Source of the DNA: Paenarthrobacter ilicis
Lineage (GTDB): Bacteria; Actinomycetota; Actinomycetes; Actinomycetales; Micrococcaceae
Assembly (NCBI RefSeq): GCF_016907545.1
Contig: NZ_JAFBCD010000001.1
Location: 2,232,001 to 2,296,000 of the forward strand
Direction of reading: 5' to 3'
DNA length: 64,000 nucleotides
Made by a program: the position numbers and the translations under genes. Shown here in pieces: positions 18,110 to 26,122 of this stretch. Under the pieces are notes generated by a model. That model searched no databases. It saw only the letters and a program-made list of their open reading frames with translations, and was not told the origin of the DNA. Numbering within the stretch: position 1 is the first letter of the stretch; the number at the start of each line of letters is the position of its first letter.

Positions 18110-19360
18110 CTAACCCTCCAGGAGCAAGCGCTGCGCCCGCGGCGCGAGCATGTGTTCGAGCACCAGGCACGCAGCACCAATGGCTCCCACGTCCTCACCC
18201 ACGCCACTGCCCACTACTTCCAGTCCATGGATGGCCCGGGCCGCGTTGCTCTTATCCAAAAGCGCAGGAACGCGATCCATGAAATAAGGAGCCATCCGTC
18301 CCCAGAACGGGCCACCGAATACCACCCTCTCAACGTCCAGCGTGTTGGTGACTACAGAGACCGCACGTGACACCAGCGTGGCGGACTTATCCAGGACGGC
18401 GATGGCCCCGGCGTCCCCGGCATCGGCCTTGTCGCACAATTCGGCAAAGCGTTCCTGAACTTCAGGGCCATCGGCACCCTGGCGTCCACTGCCCAGGACG
18501 CCGGCAGCCTCAGCCTCGGCAACAACCACTTGCGGGATACAGGAGGACTTGACGCAGCCCCGTTGCCCGCAATCGCACAAAGGACCATCGGGATCAACCA
18601 CAATGTGGCCGATCTCGCCCGCATTGCCTGAGGTTCCCCGGACAACTTCGTCATTGAGGACAATGCCGCAGCCAATGCCGGTACCCATGTACATGAACAC
18701 GAAACTCCCGGCACCACTGGCACCGCCGGCCCATGTTTCAGCCACCGCGGCGCTGGTCACGTCCTTGTCCACCAGTGTTTCCAGGCCGGTGGCTTCCGTC
18801 AGCGCCTCCCGGATACGTACGCGGTTCCACCGGGTGAGCAGCGGGGGTTCCACCACCGAGCCCTCATCAAGATCAATGGGGCCCGGAACAGCAACTCCCA
18901 GCCCGGCGATCTTGGACGCATCTACACCGGACTCCTCAATGAGTACCTCGATTTGTGCAGCGATGCTGGTGATGACTCCTGCCGGGTCTCCCCCCGGGGT
19001 GGCCATCCGTGAATGCTTGACCACCTCTCCCACCAGATCCAACACCACGAAGGTGATCACGGCAGGATCCAAGTGGACGCCGATGGCGTACATGCCGGCC
19101 GGATTCAACCGGAGGATGGTGCGTGGTTTTCCCGGCCCGGAACCTTCCTTGCCCGCTTCCACAATGAGGTGTTGATCCAGCAAACGACGGGAAATGTTGG
19201 AAATCGTCTGGGGTGAAAGCCCAACAATCTGAGCCAACTCCACACGGCTGAGTCCTCCGGGAGATCGCCTGATGGCCTCCAGGATGACGGTCAGATTGAA
19301 GTCCCCCATACGGGGAAGGTTGGTCCCGCGCCTGGGTGTTGGCTGCCGGATCTCGGTCAC
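18110..19360 (-). CDS. ROK-family transcriptional regulator
   Basis: A 416 aa repressor of the ROK/NagC type. The N-terminal winged helix (about residues 20-80, GGLSRVELAQIVGLSPQTISNISRRLL) is followed by a sugar-kinase-like ROK domain. The domain has VAVPGPIDLDEG, the GTGIGCGIV phosphate loop, GEIGHIVVDPDGP and the zinc site CDCGQRGC, after which the usual glutamate is replaced (VKSS). GTG at 19360 has GAGGGG 6 nt upstream. ROK regulators respond to sugars or sugar phosphates. No sugar operon is adjacent, so its regulon lies elsewhere or it is autoregulatory. Confidence 0.9.
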   Translation of the reverse strand: MTEIRQPTPRRGTNLPRMGDFNLTVILEAIRRSPGGLSRVELAQIVGLSPQTISNISRRLLDQHLIVEAGKEGSGPGKPRTILRLNPAGMYAIGVHLDPAVITFVVLDLVGEVVKHSRMATPGGDPAGVITSIAAQIEVLIEESGVDASKIAGLGVAVPGPIDLDEGSVVEPPLLTRWNRVRIREALTEATGLETLVDKDVTSAAVAETWAGGASGAGSFVFMYMGTGIGCGIVLNDEVVRGTSGNAGEIGHIVVDPDGPLCDCGQRGCVKSSCIPQVVVAEAEAAGVLGSGRQGADGPEVQERFAELCDKADAGDAGAIAVLDKSATLVSRAVSVVTNTLDVERVVFGGPFWGRMAPYFMDRVPALLDKSNAARAIHGLEVVGSGVGEDVGAIGAACLVLEHMLAPRAQRLLLEG

Positions 19361-19518
19361 TGATGCCCCTCGTCATAACTCAACGTCGTCAAACTGGTCT
19401 CTGTGTGAATCGTACGACACCCTGCCGCTTCAGGGACGCCCCCACGCTGGCGCAGGGGTCATCGCTTGACAACAATGGGGCGTTTCATGCGCTGGCGATC
19501 ACTGGAGGAAAAGCCCGG

Positions 19519-20640
19519 TCAGGACCTGCGGCTGCGGGTCACCGTGAACTTGGCGTTCCTGCCTTCTTCCACGGTGGGTCCGATGATCCGTTCCAAGGCG
19601 GGTCTGTACTGGAGATGGCTGTTGAAAACAGTCCACAACTCTCCTTCCGGGGCAAGTACCCTGGCTGCCGCCTCGAACATCTTCAAGCCCGCTCCTGCAT
19701 GGACGCTGGCACCCAGATGGAAGGGCGGATTGAGCAGGATGAGGTCGGCGCTGCGTGGCTCAAGGGTGCTCATGGCGTCATCGTGGATGACCCGGACGTG
19801 CTCCCCCAAGCCGCTGGCCGCAGCCGTCGCGCGTGCCGAAGCGACCGCTGCTGCCGATTGGTCAGTAGCGACGACACGGGCGTCGCCATGAAGCCGGGCA
19901 TACATCACGGCTAGAATGCCCGTTCCGCACCCCAGGTCAACAACTGTCCGTGCTGACGGCAAACGGTCGAAGAACGTCAAAAGAAAGCGGGTCCCTATAT
20001 CGAGCCGGGAACCGGAAAACACGGCGCCGTGCGCACCTACCGTGATACCAAGTTCGGGGTTGGGTTCCAGCACGGGAAACGGCGGCCCAGCCGTCACCGG
20101 TCGGGGGTTGCGGGCCAGCAGCACCCTTGACTTGCGCTGCGCCAATTGGGGCTGAACCTCCGCGAAGTACTTCCCCAGGACTGCGTTCATCCCGACGGAC
20201 ATGTGTTTGACCCTGCCGCCTGCAAGGACCACTGTTCCCGGCCCCGCATGCCGCGCAATGGCGTCAGCTGTTTCTTCCAGTTCGGCCAGGGACTTGGGGA
20301 GCTGGATCAATACCAGGTCCGCACCGCCAAGGAGTTCAGCGTTCAGTTCGTGCTGTCTGAAACGCCCTGCCAATCCTGCCCTGGCGGCATTGAGTTGCAG
20401 CGCGGCGCGGCCGGTAGAGAGGTCCTGGTGGACACGGATCCGTTCAACACCCAGGCCAGCCAAGGCCCCCAGGGTCAACGCTCCATATCGGTCGCCAATA
20501 ACCACAACGTCGGTGTGGGGTCCTGCCAGGTCCACGGCCGTTTCCAGCAGCAGCCGATCAGTCGCGTCATATGCCTGCAGGTTGTCGGCTTCAACATCGG
20601 GAAGCCTGCTCAACGAGTTGAACAGGTCATCAAGGTCCAT
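19519..20640 (-). CDS. RsmC/RlmG-like class I SAM-dependent methyltransferase
   Basis: A 373 aa protein with two Rossmann-like halves as in RsmC/RlmG guanine-N2 rRNA methyltransferases. The N-terminal half (about 30-180) is a degenerate methyltransferase fold. The C-terminal half (about 200-370) has the SAM motif VVDLGCGTGILAV, the acidic ATDQS strand end and the catalytic NPPFH. The length is close to E. coli RlmG. The ATG at 20640 is used; the in-frame extension to 20799 would translate through tRNA-Ala and is rejected. The exact target rRNA position cannot be deduced. Confidence 0.8.
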   Translation of the reverse strand: MDLDDLFNSLSRLPDVEADNLQAYDATDRLLLETAVDLAGPHTDVVVIGDRYGALTLGALAGLGVERIRVHQDLSTGRAALQLNAARAGLAGRFRQHELNAELLGGADLVLIQLPKSLAELEETADAIARHAGPGTVVLAGGRVKHMSVGMNAVLGKYFAEVQPQLAQRKSRVLLARNPRPVTAGPPFPVLEPNPELGITVGAHGAVFSGSRLDIGTRFLLTFFDRLPSARTVVDLGCGTGILAVMYARLHGDARVVATDQSAAAVASARATAAASGLGEHVRVIHDDAMSTLEPRSADLILLNPPFHLGASVHAGAGLKMFEAAARVLAPEGELWTVFNSHLQYRPALERIIGPTVEEGRNAKFTVTRSRRS

Positions 20641-20671
20641 CAGGCTCACTCCCGGTTCCCGCCTTCCATAC

Positions 20672-20704
20672 AAAAAGACCCCGCTCAACCGAGCGAGGTC
20701 TTTT
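20672..20704 (-). terminator. Terminator downstream of tRNA-Ala copy 1
   Basis: A 14-bp stem with one mismatch (AAAAGACCCCGCTC with GAGCGAGGTCTTTT), AACC loop and a U-rich end, placed between tRNA-Ala and the methyltransferase gene. Confidence 0.75.
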
Positions 20705-20710
20705 CCGAAG

Positions 20711-20783
20711 TGGAGCTGAGGGGACTCGAACCCCTGACCCCCTGCATGCCATGCAGGTGCGCTACCAGCTGCGCCACAGCCCC
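20711..20783 (-). tRNA. tRNA-Ala(GGC), copy 1
   Basis: A 73-nt cloverleaf: acceptor stem GGGGCTG/CAGCTCC with one G-U pair, discriminator A, anticodon loop ATGGCAT giving GGC, and T loop GGTTCGAGTCC. CCA is not encoded. It is identical to the copy at 21834-21906. The 371-nt gap beyond its 5' end holds its promoter and that of the TetR gene; a 13-nt element GCCGAAGCAACTC lies 38 nt upstream of the 5' end. Confidence 0.97.
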
Positions 20784-21043
20784 AAATCATTGTCCCCAAC
20801 TGGAAGGATTTTCCCTACCGGCCGAAGCAACTCGTCAATACTAACCACAATCCACCGCGAAGCGAAATCATCACAGCGTGAGCTGACTCACACACCATAG
20901 CCGTAGTGACACAACCAGAAATTCACAGCAGCCAAGGTGCGCCGGGTTGAACCCGCCGCACCTCCCCCCAAACTGGCTGCCGGAGAGCCGGACAGCTTCC
21001 CGCCGGCTCCTCACAAATTCTAGGTTCTCCTGCGTTGCAAACC

Positions 21044-21061
21044 AAACCGTGCGGCCGGTTT
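21044..21061. promoter_or_regulatory. Candidate autoregulatory element (butyrolactone-receptor operator)
   Basis: The inverted repeat AAACCG-N6-CGGTTT lies 94 nt upstream of the TetR ATG, just before a TTGACC -35-like hexamer at 21072. It resembles the AREs bound by ArpA/ScbR-type receptors, which have AAAC(C)G/CGGTTT half-sites. Placement and type of regulator suggest autorepression. Confidence 0.5.
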
Positions 21062-21154
21062 TCATGAGATGTTGACCAGGCGCGGTGATAACGTGTTGGT
21101 ACAAGTGGACCCAAATCGCCACCTGTCCCAACACCGAGAGGCCCATCCCCTTCG

Positions 21155-21781
21155 ATGCAACAGCGCGCCCAAGAGACCCGGCTGGCAGTGATCGCAGGAG
21201 CCGCAGAGGTTTTCGCGGAGGTTGGCTTCGGGAACGCCAGCCTGAGTGACATCACCAAACGCTCAGGGGTAACCAAGGGTGCCCTCTACTTCCACTTCGC
21301 CTCCAAGCGGGAACTCGCGTTGGCAGTCATCGACGAGCAGCACGCCGTGGTGCTGAGATCCGGCTCGAACATCATTGGGTCGGGCTTGCCCCCACTTGAA
21401 AAACTCATTGCGCTGTGCCGGATGTTCGGCCGGTTCCTGCTGGAGGAACCAATCGTCCAAGGCGGCATCCGCCTCACTTTTGAAGCCTCCGCCTTTGACG
21501 CCGACGTCTCAGGACCCTATTCGGATTGGATCAACACCGCAGAGCAGTTGTTGAAGCAAGCCGTAGACGAGGGACACATCCGCGCGGATGTGGATCCGGC
21601 AGCCTTTGCCCGGCTTCTGATTGCGTCATTCACCGGCGTCCAAATGGTTTCCGAGGTACTTACCTCCCGCCGGGATGTGCTGACCCGCATCGATCAGATG
21701 TGGGAGTTCCTCCTGCCTGCCCTGGGACTCGCCGCAACGGACTTGCCGCCGCTGACCGAAGAAACCGGCGGCGCCGCTTAA
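21155..21781 (+). CDS. TetR-family regulator of the gamma-butyrolactone-receptor (ArpA/ScbR) type
   Basis: A 208 aa TetR protein. The N-terminal HTH (residues about 8-58) has the form ISAAAEVF-like AGAAEVFAEVGF ... VTKGALYFHFASKRELALAVIDEQ, the last part typical of ArpA/ScbR/CprB receptors and their orphan relatives. The C-terminal ligand domain keeps EPIVQGGIRLTFE and YSDWI, where receptors place the ligand-contacting tryptophan. ATG at 21155 follows a purine-poor region, so initiation may be weak. There is no AfsA-like synthase nearby. It sits between two identical tRNA-Ala genes and has a candidate operator upstream. Confidence 0.8.
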   Translation: MQQRAQETRLAVIAGAAEVFAEVGFGNASLSDITKRSGVTKGALYFHFASKRELALAVIDEQHAVVLRSGSNIIGSGLPPLEKLIALCRMFGRFLLEEPIVQGGIRLTFEASAFDADVSGPYSDWINTAEQLLKQAVDEGHIRADVDPAAFARLLIASFTGVQMVSEVLTSRRDVLTRIDQMWEFLLPALGLAATDLPPLTEETGGAA

Positions 21782-21785
21782 AACG

Positions 21786-21830
21786 AAAGAGACCCTGCCT
21801 CGCCACGAATCCGTGGGAAGCAGGGTCTTT
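21786..21830. terminator. Bidirectional terminator between TetR gene and tRNA-Ala copy 2
   Basis: Outer stem AAAGA.GACCCTGC / GCAGGGTCTTT with an inner CCAC/GTGG stem. It ends 3 nt before the tRNA 3' end and 4 nt after the TetR stop, so it can terminate both convergent units. Confidence 0.75.
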
Positions 21831-21833
21831 CAG

Positions 21834-21906
21834 TGGAGCTGAGGGGACTCGAACCCCTGACCCCCTGCATGCCATGCAGGTGCGCTACCAGCTGCGCCAC
21901 AGCCCC
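21834..21906 (-). tRNA. tRNA-Ala(GGC), copy 2
   Basis: Identical over all 73 nt to the copy at 20711-20783, same strand, 1,123 bp away. The same 13-nt element GCCGAAGCAACTC (21947-21959) is found 41 nt upstream of its 5' end, suggesting a shared promoter element. CCA is not encoded. Confidence 0.97.
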
Positions 21907-22020
21907 ATACTTGCGATGCTCCGCCCCAGGCTTTTCAGCCCTCCGCGCCGAAGCAACTCAAATATCTTAGAACAGCATTTCCGATAATTCCAAATCCGGC
22001 ATATTTACTGTTGAAGGAGC

Positions 22021-22425
22021 CTAGACCTCTGAATCTTCGGCCGTGACTGCTTCCGTGGAAACCTCATCTTCCAACTGCAGGTCCACTACGGGGCAGTCCT
22101 TCCACAGGCGCTCCAGAGCGTAAAAGACACGGTCCTCGGAATGCTGCACGTGGATGACGATGTCCGCGTAATCAAGAAGGACCCAACGGCCCTCGGACCT
22201 GCCTTCACGGCGAACAGGGCGAAGGTCCTGCTTCAACAGCTCTTCCTCGATGCCGTCCACGATGGCGTTGACCTGACGCTCCGTGGGAGCAGAAGCGATC
22301 AGGAAAATATCCGTCAGGGCCAAGCGTTCGCTGACATCCAAGGCCACGATGTCCTCAGCAAGCTTGTCGGATGCGGCACGCGCAGCGTGGCGGGCCAGGG
22401 TGATTGATTGTTCATGTGCAGACAA
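22021..22425 (-). CDS. rsfS: Ribosomal silencing factor RsfS
   Basis: A 134 aa protein of the RsfS/Iojap family that binds uL14 and blocks 30S-50S joining when nutrients are scarce. Conserved LALTDIFLIASAPTERQVNAI and WVLLDYADIVIHVQ segments are present, and the C-terminal helix is EDRVFYALERLWKD. The start is TTG at 22425, with GAGGAG 6 nt upstream; the nearby ATG is out of frame. It sits downstream of nadD as in other actinobacteria (Rv2420c-Rv2421c). Confidence 0.95.
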   Translation of the reverse strand: MSAHEQSITLARHAARAASDKLAEDIVALDVSERLALTDIFLIASAPTERQVNAIVDGIEEELLKQDLRPVRREGRSEGRWVLLDYADIVIHVQHSEDRVFYALERLWKDCPVVDLQLEDEVSTEAVTAEDSEV

Positions 22426-22483
22426 AGGGAACTCCTCATAGTGGCTTGAAGCCTGTTGTGGCGTGGGCCGTTGTGTGGCGGTA

Positions 22484-23722
22484 CTAGCCGCTGGTAATCA
22501 TGATGATGCCGATAATGAGCGCAACGACGCCCAAGGCAAGAACGCCGTATTGCACCAGCCGGTTGCGCTGAGCCCTGGCCAAGCCCGCTGTACCTGCGTC
22601 CAGGGGGTCCAGACCGTAGGCGGCAATAGCGGAGATCGGAGGACGTTGGTCCTGATCCCGCGGGGCTTCCGCAGGAAGGGGTTTCTTTCGGGCGGAACGG
22701 GCCGCAGCCTCTGCCCTGGCCAGGACGCCGGAGCGTCCACGCGATGGTGCTTTCCTGCCGGTCGCGCCGTCCGAATCAAGCTTTGGTCCGGCAGAGGTAA
22801 TGACTGGAACGAAGGTAGTGCTCGGCCGCTTCATCACGGGACGTTCAACACCTGGCATTTTGACGAACTCCAGCGGAGTCACCATGGCCAGGTTGTTGGC
22901 CGTCGACGGTCCCGAGGACGACGCTGACGGAACAGGATCCACGGGCTTGTTTTCCGGAGGAGCCTTGCGGGCCGGATCCTTACCCTGTTTTGCAGCAGTC
23001 TGCTCGGCAAGCTTTTGCTTCGCGGCGGCACGTTTGTTCAGGACAGCAGCCCGTTCGGCAAGGGCGATCTGCTGCGCCAGGACCTCCGGATCAACAGCCA
23101 GCGGATCCTGCTCCGCTATGTGTTCCAACTTTGCCGTCTGATTCTGCACCTGCGCCGCGATCAATTCCCGGACGGCAAGGGCCTGCTCCACGGACATGTC
23201 CGCTTCGTCAGTGGCGTCCTTCGCGGGAGCGTCCGTCACGGACTCACCCGAAGCAACAGGTTGGGGCTTGGCGGGCTCCGCTTTGTTGCCTGCCACGGGC
23301 ACGTTGCTGGTGGCCGCGGGAGGGACGATCGGATTCATGGACGTGGCAACTTCGGCCTGAAGCTGCTGGAGTCGGAGCTGGCGCCTTGTGGGCGGGCCAC
23401 CGCCGGACAACTGCTCCTCTTTATCAGCCAGGTCCTTGATGGTCCGCAATGCAGCACGGTCCCGGGCACGTGTTTGCGACGACCGTTCCTGCGCAGCCGG
23501 GCCAACTGCATCCACCGGAACATTGGCTGCACGGCGGTTGCGTCCGTTGGCGCGCGCCGGCTCCTGGGCGGACTGTTCCGGTTCCTGGTTTAGCTGCTCC
23601 TGCTTCGGCTGGGCTGGCTCCTGCTGGCCTGGCTGCTGCTCTTGCTGAACGTCGGGCTGCTGTTCGCGGGCACGGCGAAGCTCACGCCTGCTGCGGATAG
23701 GTCGCTGTTCCTGGCTGCTCAT
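22484..23722 (-). CDS. Q/P/A-rich protein with a C-terminal membrane anchor
   Basis: A 412 aa protein that I do not recognise. Residues 1-110 are a basic, Gln/Glu/Pro-rich low-complexity region. The central part is Ala/Lys-rich with predicted helices (ALAVRELIAAQVQNQ, LAERAAVLNKRAAAKQKLAE). The last 22 residues (VLALGVVALIIGIIMITSG) form a single membrane helix, so it is tail-anchored with a large disordered cytosolic part. It lies between nadD (10 nt upstream) and rsfS and is likely co-transcribed with them. Function is unknown; a scaffold role would be speculation. Confidence 0.8.
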   Translation of the reverse strand: MSSQEQRPIRSRRELRRAREQQPDVQQEQQPGQQEPAQPKQEQLNQEPEQSAQEPARANGRNRRAANVPVDAVGPAAQERSSQTRARDRAALRTIKDLADKEEQLSGGGPPTRRQLRLQQLQAEVATSMNPIVPPAATSNVPVAGNKAEPAKPQPVASGESVTDAPAKDATDEADMSVEQALAVRELIAAQVQNQTAKLEHIAEQDPLAVDPEVLAQQIALAERAAVLNKRAAAKQKLAEQTAAKQGKDPARKAPPENKPVDPVPSASSSGPSTANNLAMVTPLEFVKMPGVERPVMKRPSTTFVPVITSAGPKLDSDGATGRKAPSRGRSGVLARAEAAARSARKKPLPAEAPRDQDQRPPISAIAAYGLDPLDAGTAGLARAQRNRLVQYGVLALGVVALIIGIIMITSG

Positions 23723-23731
23723 GTTAAAAAC

Positions 23732-24358
23732 TCACTCAGTACGTGCTTGGTCGTCTGATCCGGATAATGCGGGGGACAATTCCGCCGTTGATTGCTGTTG
23801 CGAGTAGAGCCCATACTTCGCGATGTACTGGACAACACCGTCCGGCACCAAGTACCACACAGGATTCCCGTCGGCCACGCGAACCCGGCAATCAGTGGAC
23901 GAAATCGCCATGGCGGGAACTTCAAGGAGGCTGACGTCGTCAGTCCTCCCCAGATCGTTGAGCTCGTGTCCCGGACGGGTAACACCTACAAAATGCGCCA
24001 GGGACCACAGTTCGTCGACGTCCTTCCACGACAGGATCTGCGCCAAGGCATCCGCGCCGGTGATGAAGAACAGATCCGCATCCGGGCGCAGTGCCCTCAA
24101 ATCACGGAGGGTATCGATGGTGAAAGTGGGGCCGGGCCGGTCCACGTCCACACGGCTCACGGTAAACCGGGGGTTGGAAGCCGTGGCAATCACCGTCATC
24201 AGGTACCGGTGCTCGGGCTCACTGACCTGCTTGTGTGACTTCTGCCATGGCTGTCCAGTGGGTACAAAAACCACTTCGTCAAGGTCGAACTTGGCCGCCA
24301 CTTCACTGGCAGCCACAAGGTGGCCGTGATGGATGGGATCAAACGTTCCACCCATCAC
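23732..24358 (-). CDS. nadD: Nicotinate-nucleotide adenylyltransferase
   Basis: A 208 aa nucleotidyltransferase converting NaMN to NaAD in NAD synthesis. Catalytic motifs are [11 protein letters not shown] near the N-terminus and ISSTDCR near residue 165, with [12 protein letters not shown] between. The first standard start in frame is GTG at 24358, which removes the first beta strand: homologues begin about 8-10 residues earlier (for example [10 protein letters not shown]). The frame is open upstream and reads [10 protein letters not shown] but has no ATG/GTG/TTG. An ATT at 24409, with AAGG 8 nt before it, or another rare start may be used. The true 5' end is therefore uncertain. Confidence 0.92.
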   Translation of the reverse strand: MMGGTFDPIHHGHLVAASEVAAKFDLDEVVFVPTGQPWQKSHKQVSEPEHRYLMTVIATASNPRFTVSRVDVDRPGPTFTIDTLRDLRALRPDADLFFITGADALAQILSWKDVDELWSLAHFVGVTRPGHELNDLGRTDDVSLLEVPAMAISSTDCRVRVADGNPVWYLVPDGVVQYIAKYGLYSQQQSTAELSPALSGSDDQARTE

Positions 24359-24410
24359 GCCCAGTCGAAGCCTGCGCTCCGACTCCCCGCGTGGAATTGC
24401 GGCGATAATG

Positions 24411-24650
24411 TCAGTGGCCTTGGCCGTGCGTGTGCTTGTTCGGGTGCTGGCGGTGCGGATCCGCGTGCTCTTCCACTGCCTCGTGGCGGTTGCCCAGGTT
24501 GGTGTAGGAGAGCGTGACGAACATGAGGATCAGCAGAAGCACGAACATGCAGATACCGAAGACCCACGGCTCGGCCCATAGCGGAGCAAGTTCCTCGTGC
24601 CCGCCTTCGGTGGCAGCGGCAATGGACGTGGCGATCTGCTGAGACAGCAT
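24411..24650 (-). CDS. Small membrane protein with His-rich C-terminal tail
   Basis: A 79 aa protein with one membrane helix (about residues 30-48, [20 protein letters not shown]) and a short cytosolic or external tail with seven histidines in the last 20 residues. It lies directly upstream of nadD; its stop is 53 nt before the nadD GTG, and even closer if nadD starts earlier. The position suggests a conserved actinobacterial gene of unknown function. The His-rich tail could bind metal, but this is only inferred. Confidence 0.7.
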   Translation of the reverse strand: MLSQQIATSIAAATEGGHEELAPLWAEPWVFGICMFVLLLILMFVTLSYTNLGNRHEAVEEHADPHRQHPNKHTHGQGH

Positions 24651-24681
24651 CTTCTCCCCTAGTTGGTTCTCAAAATTTCGA

Positions 24682-24699
24682 CGGCGGGACTCCCCGCCG
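24682..24699 (-). terminator. Hairpin terminator between the small membrane gene and proA
   Basis: A 7-bp stem CGGCGGG/CCCGCCG with ACTC loop, downstream of the small membrane gene's promoter region and followed on the minus strand by TCGAAATTTT. It probably ends the obg-proB-proA transcript. Confidence 0.45.
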
Positions 24700-24731
24700 C
24701 CATCGGACTTCTGTACTATGTTACCGCGTTG

Positions 24732-26096
24732 CTAGCTGCGGACTTGGCCCTCGCCCTGCACGATCCACTTCGTGGTGGTCAGTTCGGTCAGCCCCATGGG
24801 GCCACGGGCGTGCAGCTTCTGCGTGGAGATTCCTACCTCAGCCCCCAGACCCAGCTCGCCGCCGTCGGTAAAACGCGTGGAAGCGTTGACAATCACCGCG
24901 GCCGAGTCGATCTCAGCGATGAACTTCTCGGCGTTGGCGAGGTTGTTCGTCAGGATGGCTTCCGTATGTCCGGTGGTCCAGGTCCGGATGTGTCGAACGG
25001 CATCATCCAGGCTGTCCACCATGGCCACGGCAAGATCCAGGTCCATGTATTCGGTGGCCCAATCGTCGTCGTCAGCGGGGACCGTCTCAACAGAGGGTCC
25101 CAGCGCAGCAGCGACCCGGCCGTCCACATGCAGTGTCACGCCGGCCGCACGCAAGGCAGCCGCTACGGCAGGCAGTACCGGTGAAGCCGAGTGCACCAGC
25201 AGTGTCTCAACGGTGTTGCACACGCTGGGCCGCTGCGTCTTGGCGTTCAGGAGGATCTCCACCGCCATTTCCTCGCCGGCGGACTCGTCGATGAAGATGT
25301 GGACATTGCCTTCACCCGTCTCGATCACAGGCACAGAAGAGTTGTTGACCACTGTTTGGATGAGGTCGCGTCCACCACGGGGAATCAGCACATCCACGCG
25401 TCCGCGGGCACGCATCAACACGTTTCCGCCTTCACGGCCGTACTGGTCGACGCTTTGCACGGCGTCGGCCGGCAAGCCCACGGAATCCAAGGCTTCACGG
25501 AGGATCTGCACCAGGGCTGCGTTGGTGTGCGCAGCGGCGGAACCACCACGAAGAATCACAGCGTTGCCGCTCTTGAGCGCAAGCCCGGCGATGTCCACGG
25601 TCACGTTGGGACGGGCCTCGTAGATGGCGGCCACTACTCCCATGGGCACGTTGACCTGGCGGAGCCGCAAACCATTGGGCAGCGTCTGTCCGCGGACCAC
25701 GTTGCCCACAGGATCCGGCAGTCCAGCGAGGTTTTCCAAGGCAGCCACGAGGCCATCGATGCGTGCCGGTGTCAGGGTCAACCGGTCAAGCAAGGCAACG
25801 GACGTTCCGTTGGCACGGCCGGCAGCGACGTCCTTGGCATTGGCTTCCAGAACGTGGGTCCGGTTCTCCAGGAGGGCCGAGCCGATGGCGCGCAAGGCGC
25901 GGTCCTTCCAAGCACGGTTTGCCTGTCCCATACGTCGGGCGGCCTTCCGGGAACGGTCGGCAATCGAGTGCACGGCAGCCTGGACGTCCTCGGGCGACAA
26001 CGGGACACTGCCGGCCGCTGGGGTCGCCGGCGTCTGGCCGGCAGTACCGGAAACGTCCGAGATCACGGGGGCGTCAGGTGTCAGCGCTTCAGTCAT
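24732..26096 (-). CDS. proA: Gamma-glutamyl phosphate reductase
   Basis: A 454 aa enzyme of the aldehyde dehydrogenase superfamily, the second step of proline synthesis, reducing glutamyl-5-phosphate to the semialdehyde. The catalytic cysteine lies in QRPSVCNTVETLLV, preceded by GEGNVHIFID; NAVILRGGSAA marks the cofactor region. A roughly 35-residue non-conserved N-terminal extension (Pro/Ala-rich) precedes the core. It is downstream of proB with a 26-bp gap. Confidence 0.96.
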   Translation of the reverse strand: MTEALTPDAPVISDVSGTAGQTPATPAAGSVPLSPEDVQAAVHSIADRSRKAARRMGQANRAWKDRALRAIGSALLENRTHVLEANAKDVAAGRANGTSVALLDRLTLTPARIDGLVAALENLAGLPDPVGNVVRGQTLPNGLRLRQVNVPMGVVAAIYEARPNVTVDIAGLALKSGNAVILRGGSAAAHTNAALVQILREALDSVGLPADAVQSVDQYGREGGNVLMRARGRVDVLIPRGGRDLIQTVVNNSSVPVIETGEGNVHIFIDESAGEEMAVEILLNAKTQRPSVCNTVETLLVHSASPVLPAVAAALRAAGVTLHVDGRVAAALGPSVETVPADDDDWATEYMDLDLAVAMVDSLDDAVRHIRTWTTGHTEAILTNNLANAEKFIAEIDSAAVIVNASTRFTDGGELGLGAEVGISTQKLHARGPMGLTELTTTKWIVQGEGQVRS

Positions 26097-26122
26097 GCTC
26101 CAAGTTTAGTTGAGCGGGACGT

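Noticed and set aside
20641..20799. N-terminal extension of the methyltransferase gene
   Set aside because: It would translate through tRNA-Ala and its terminator.
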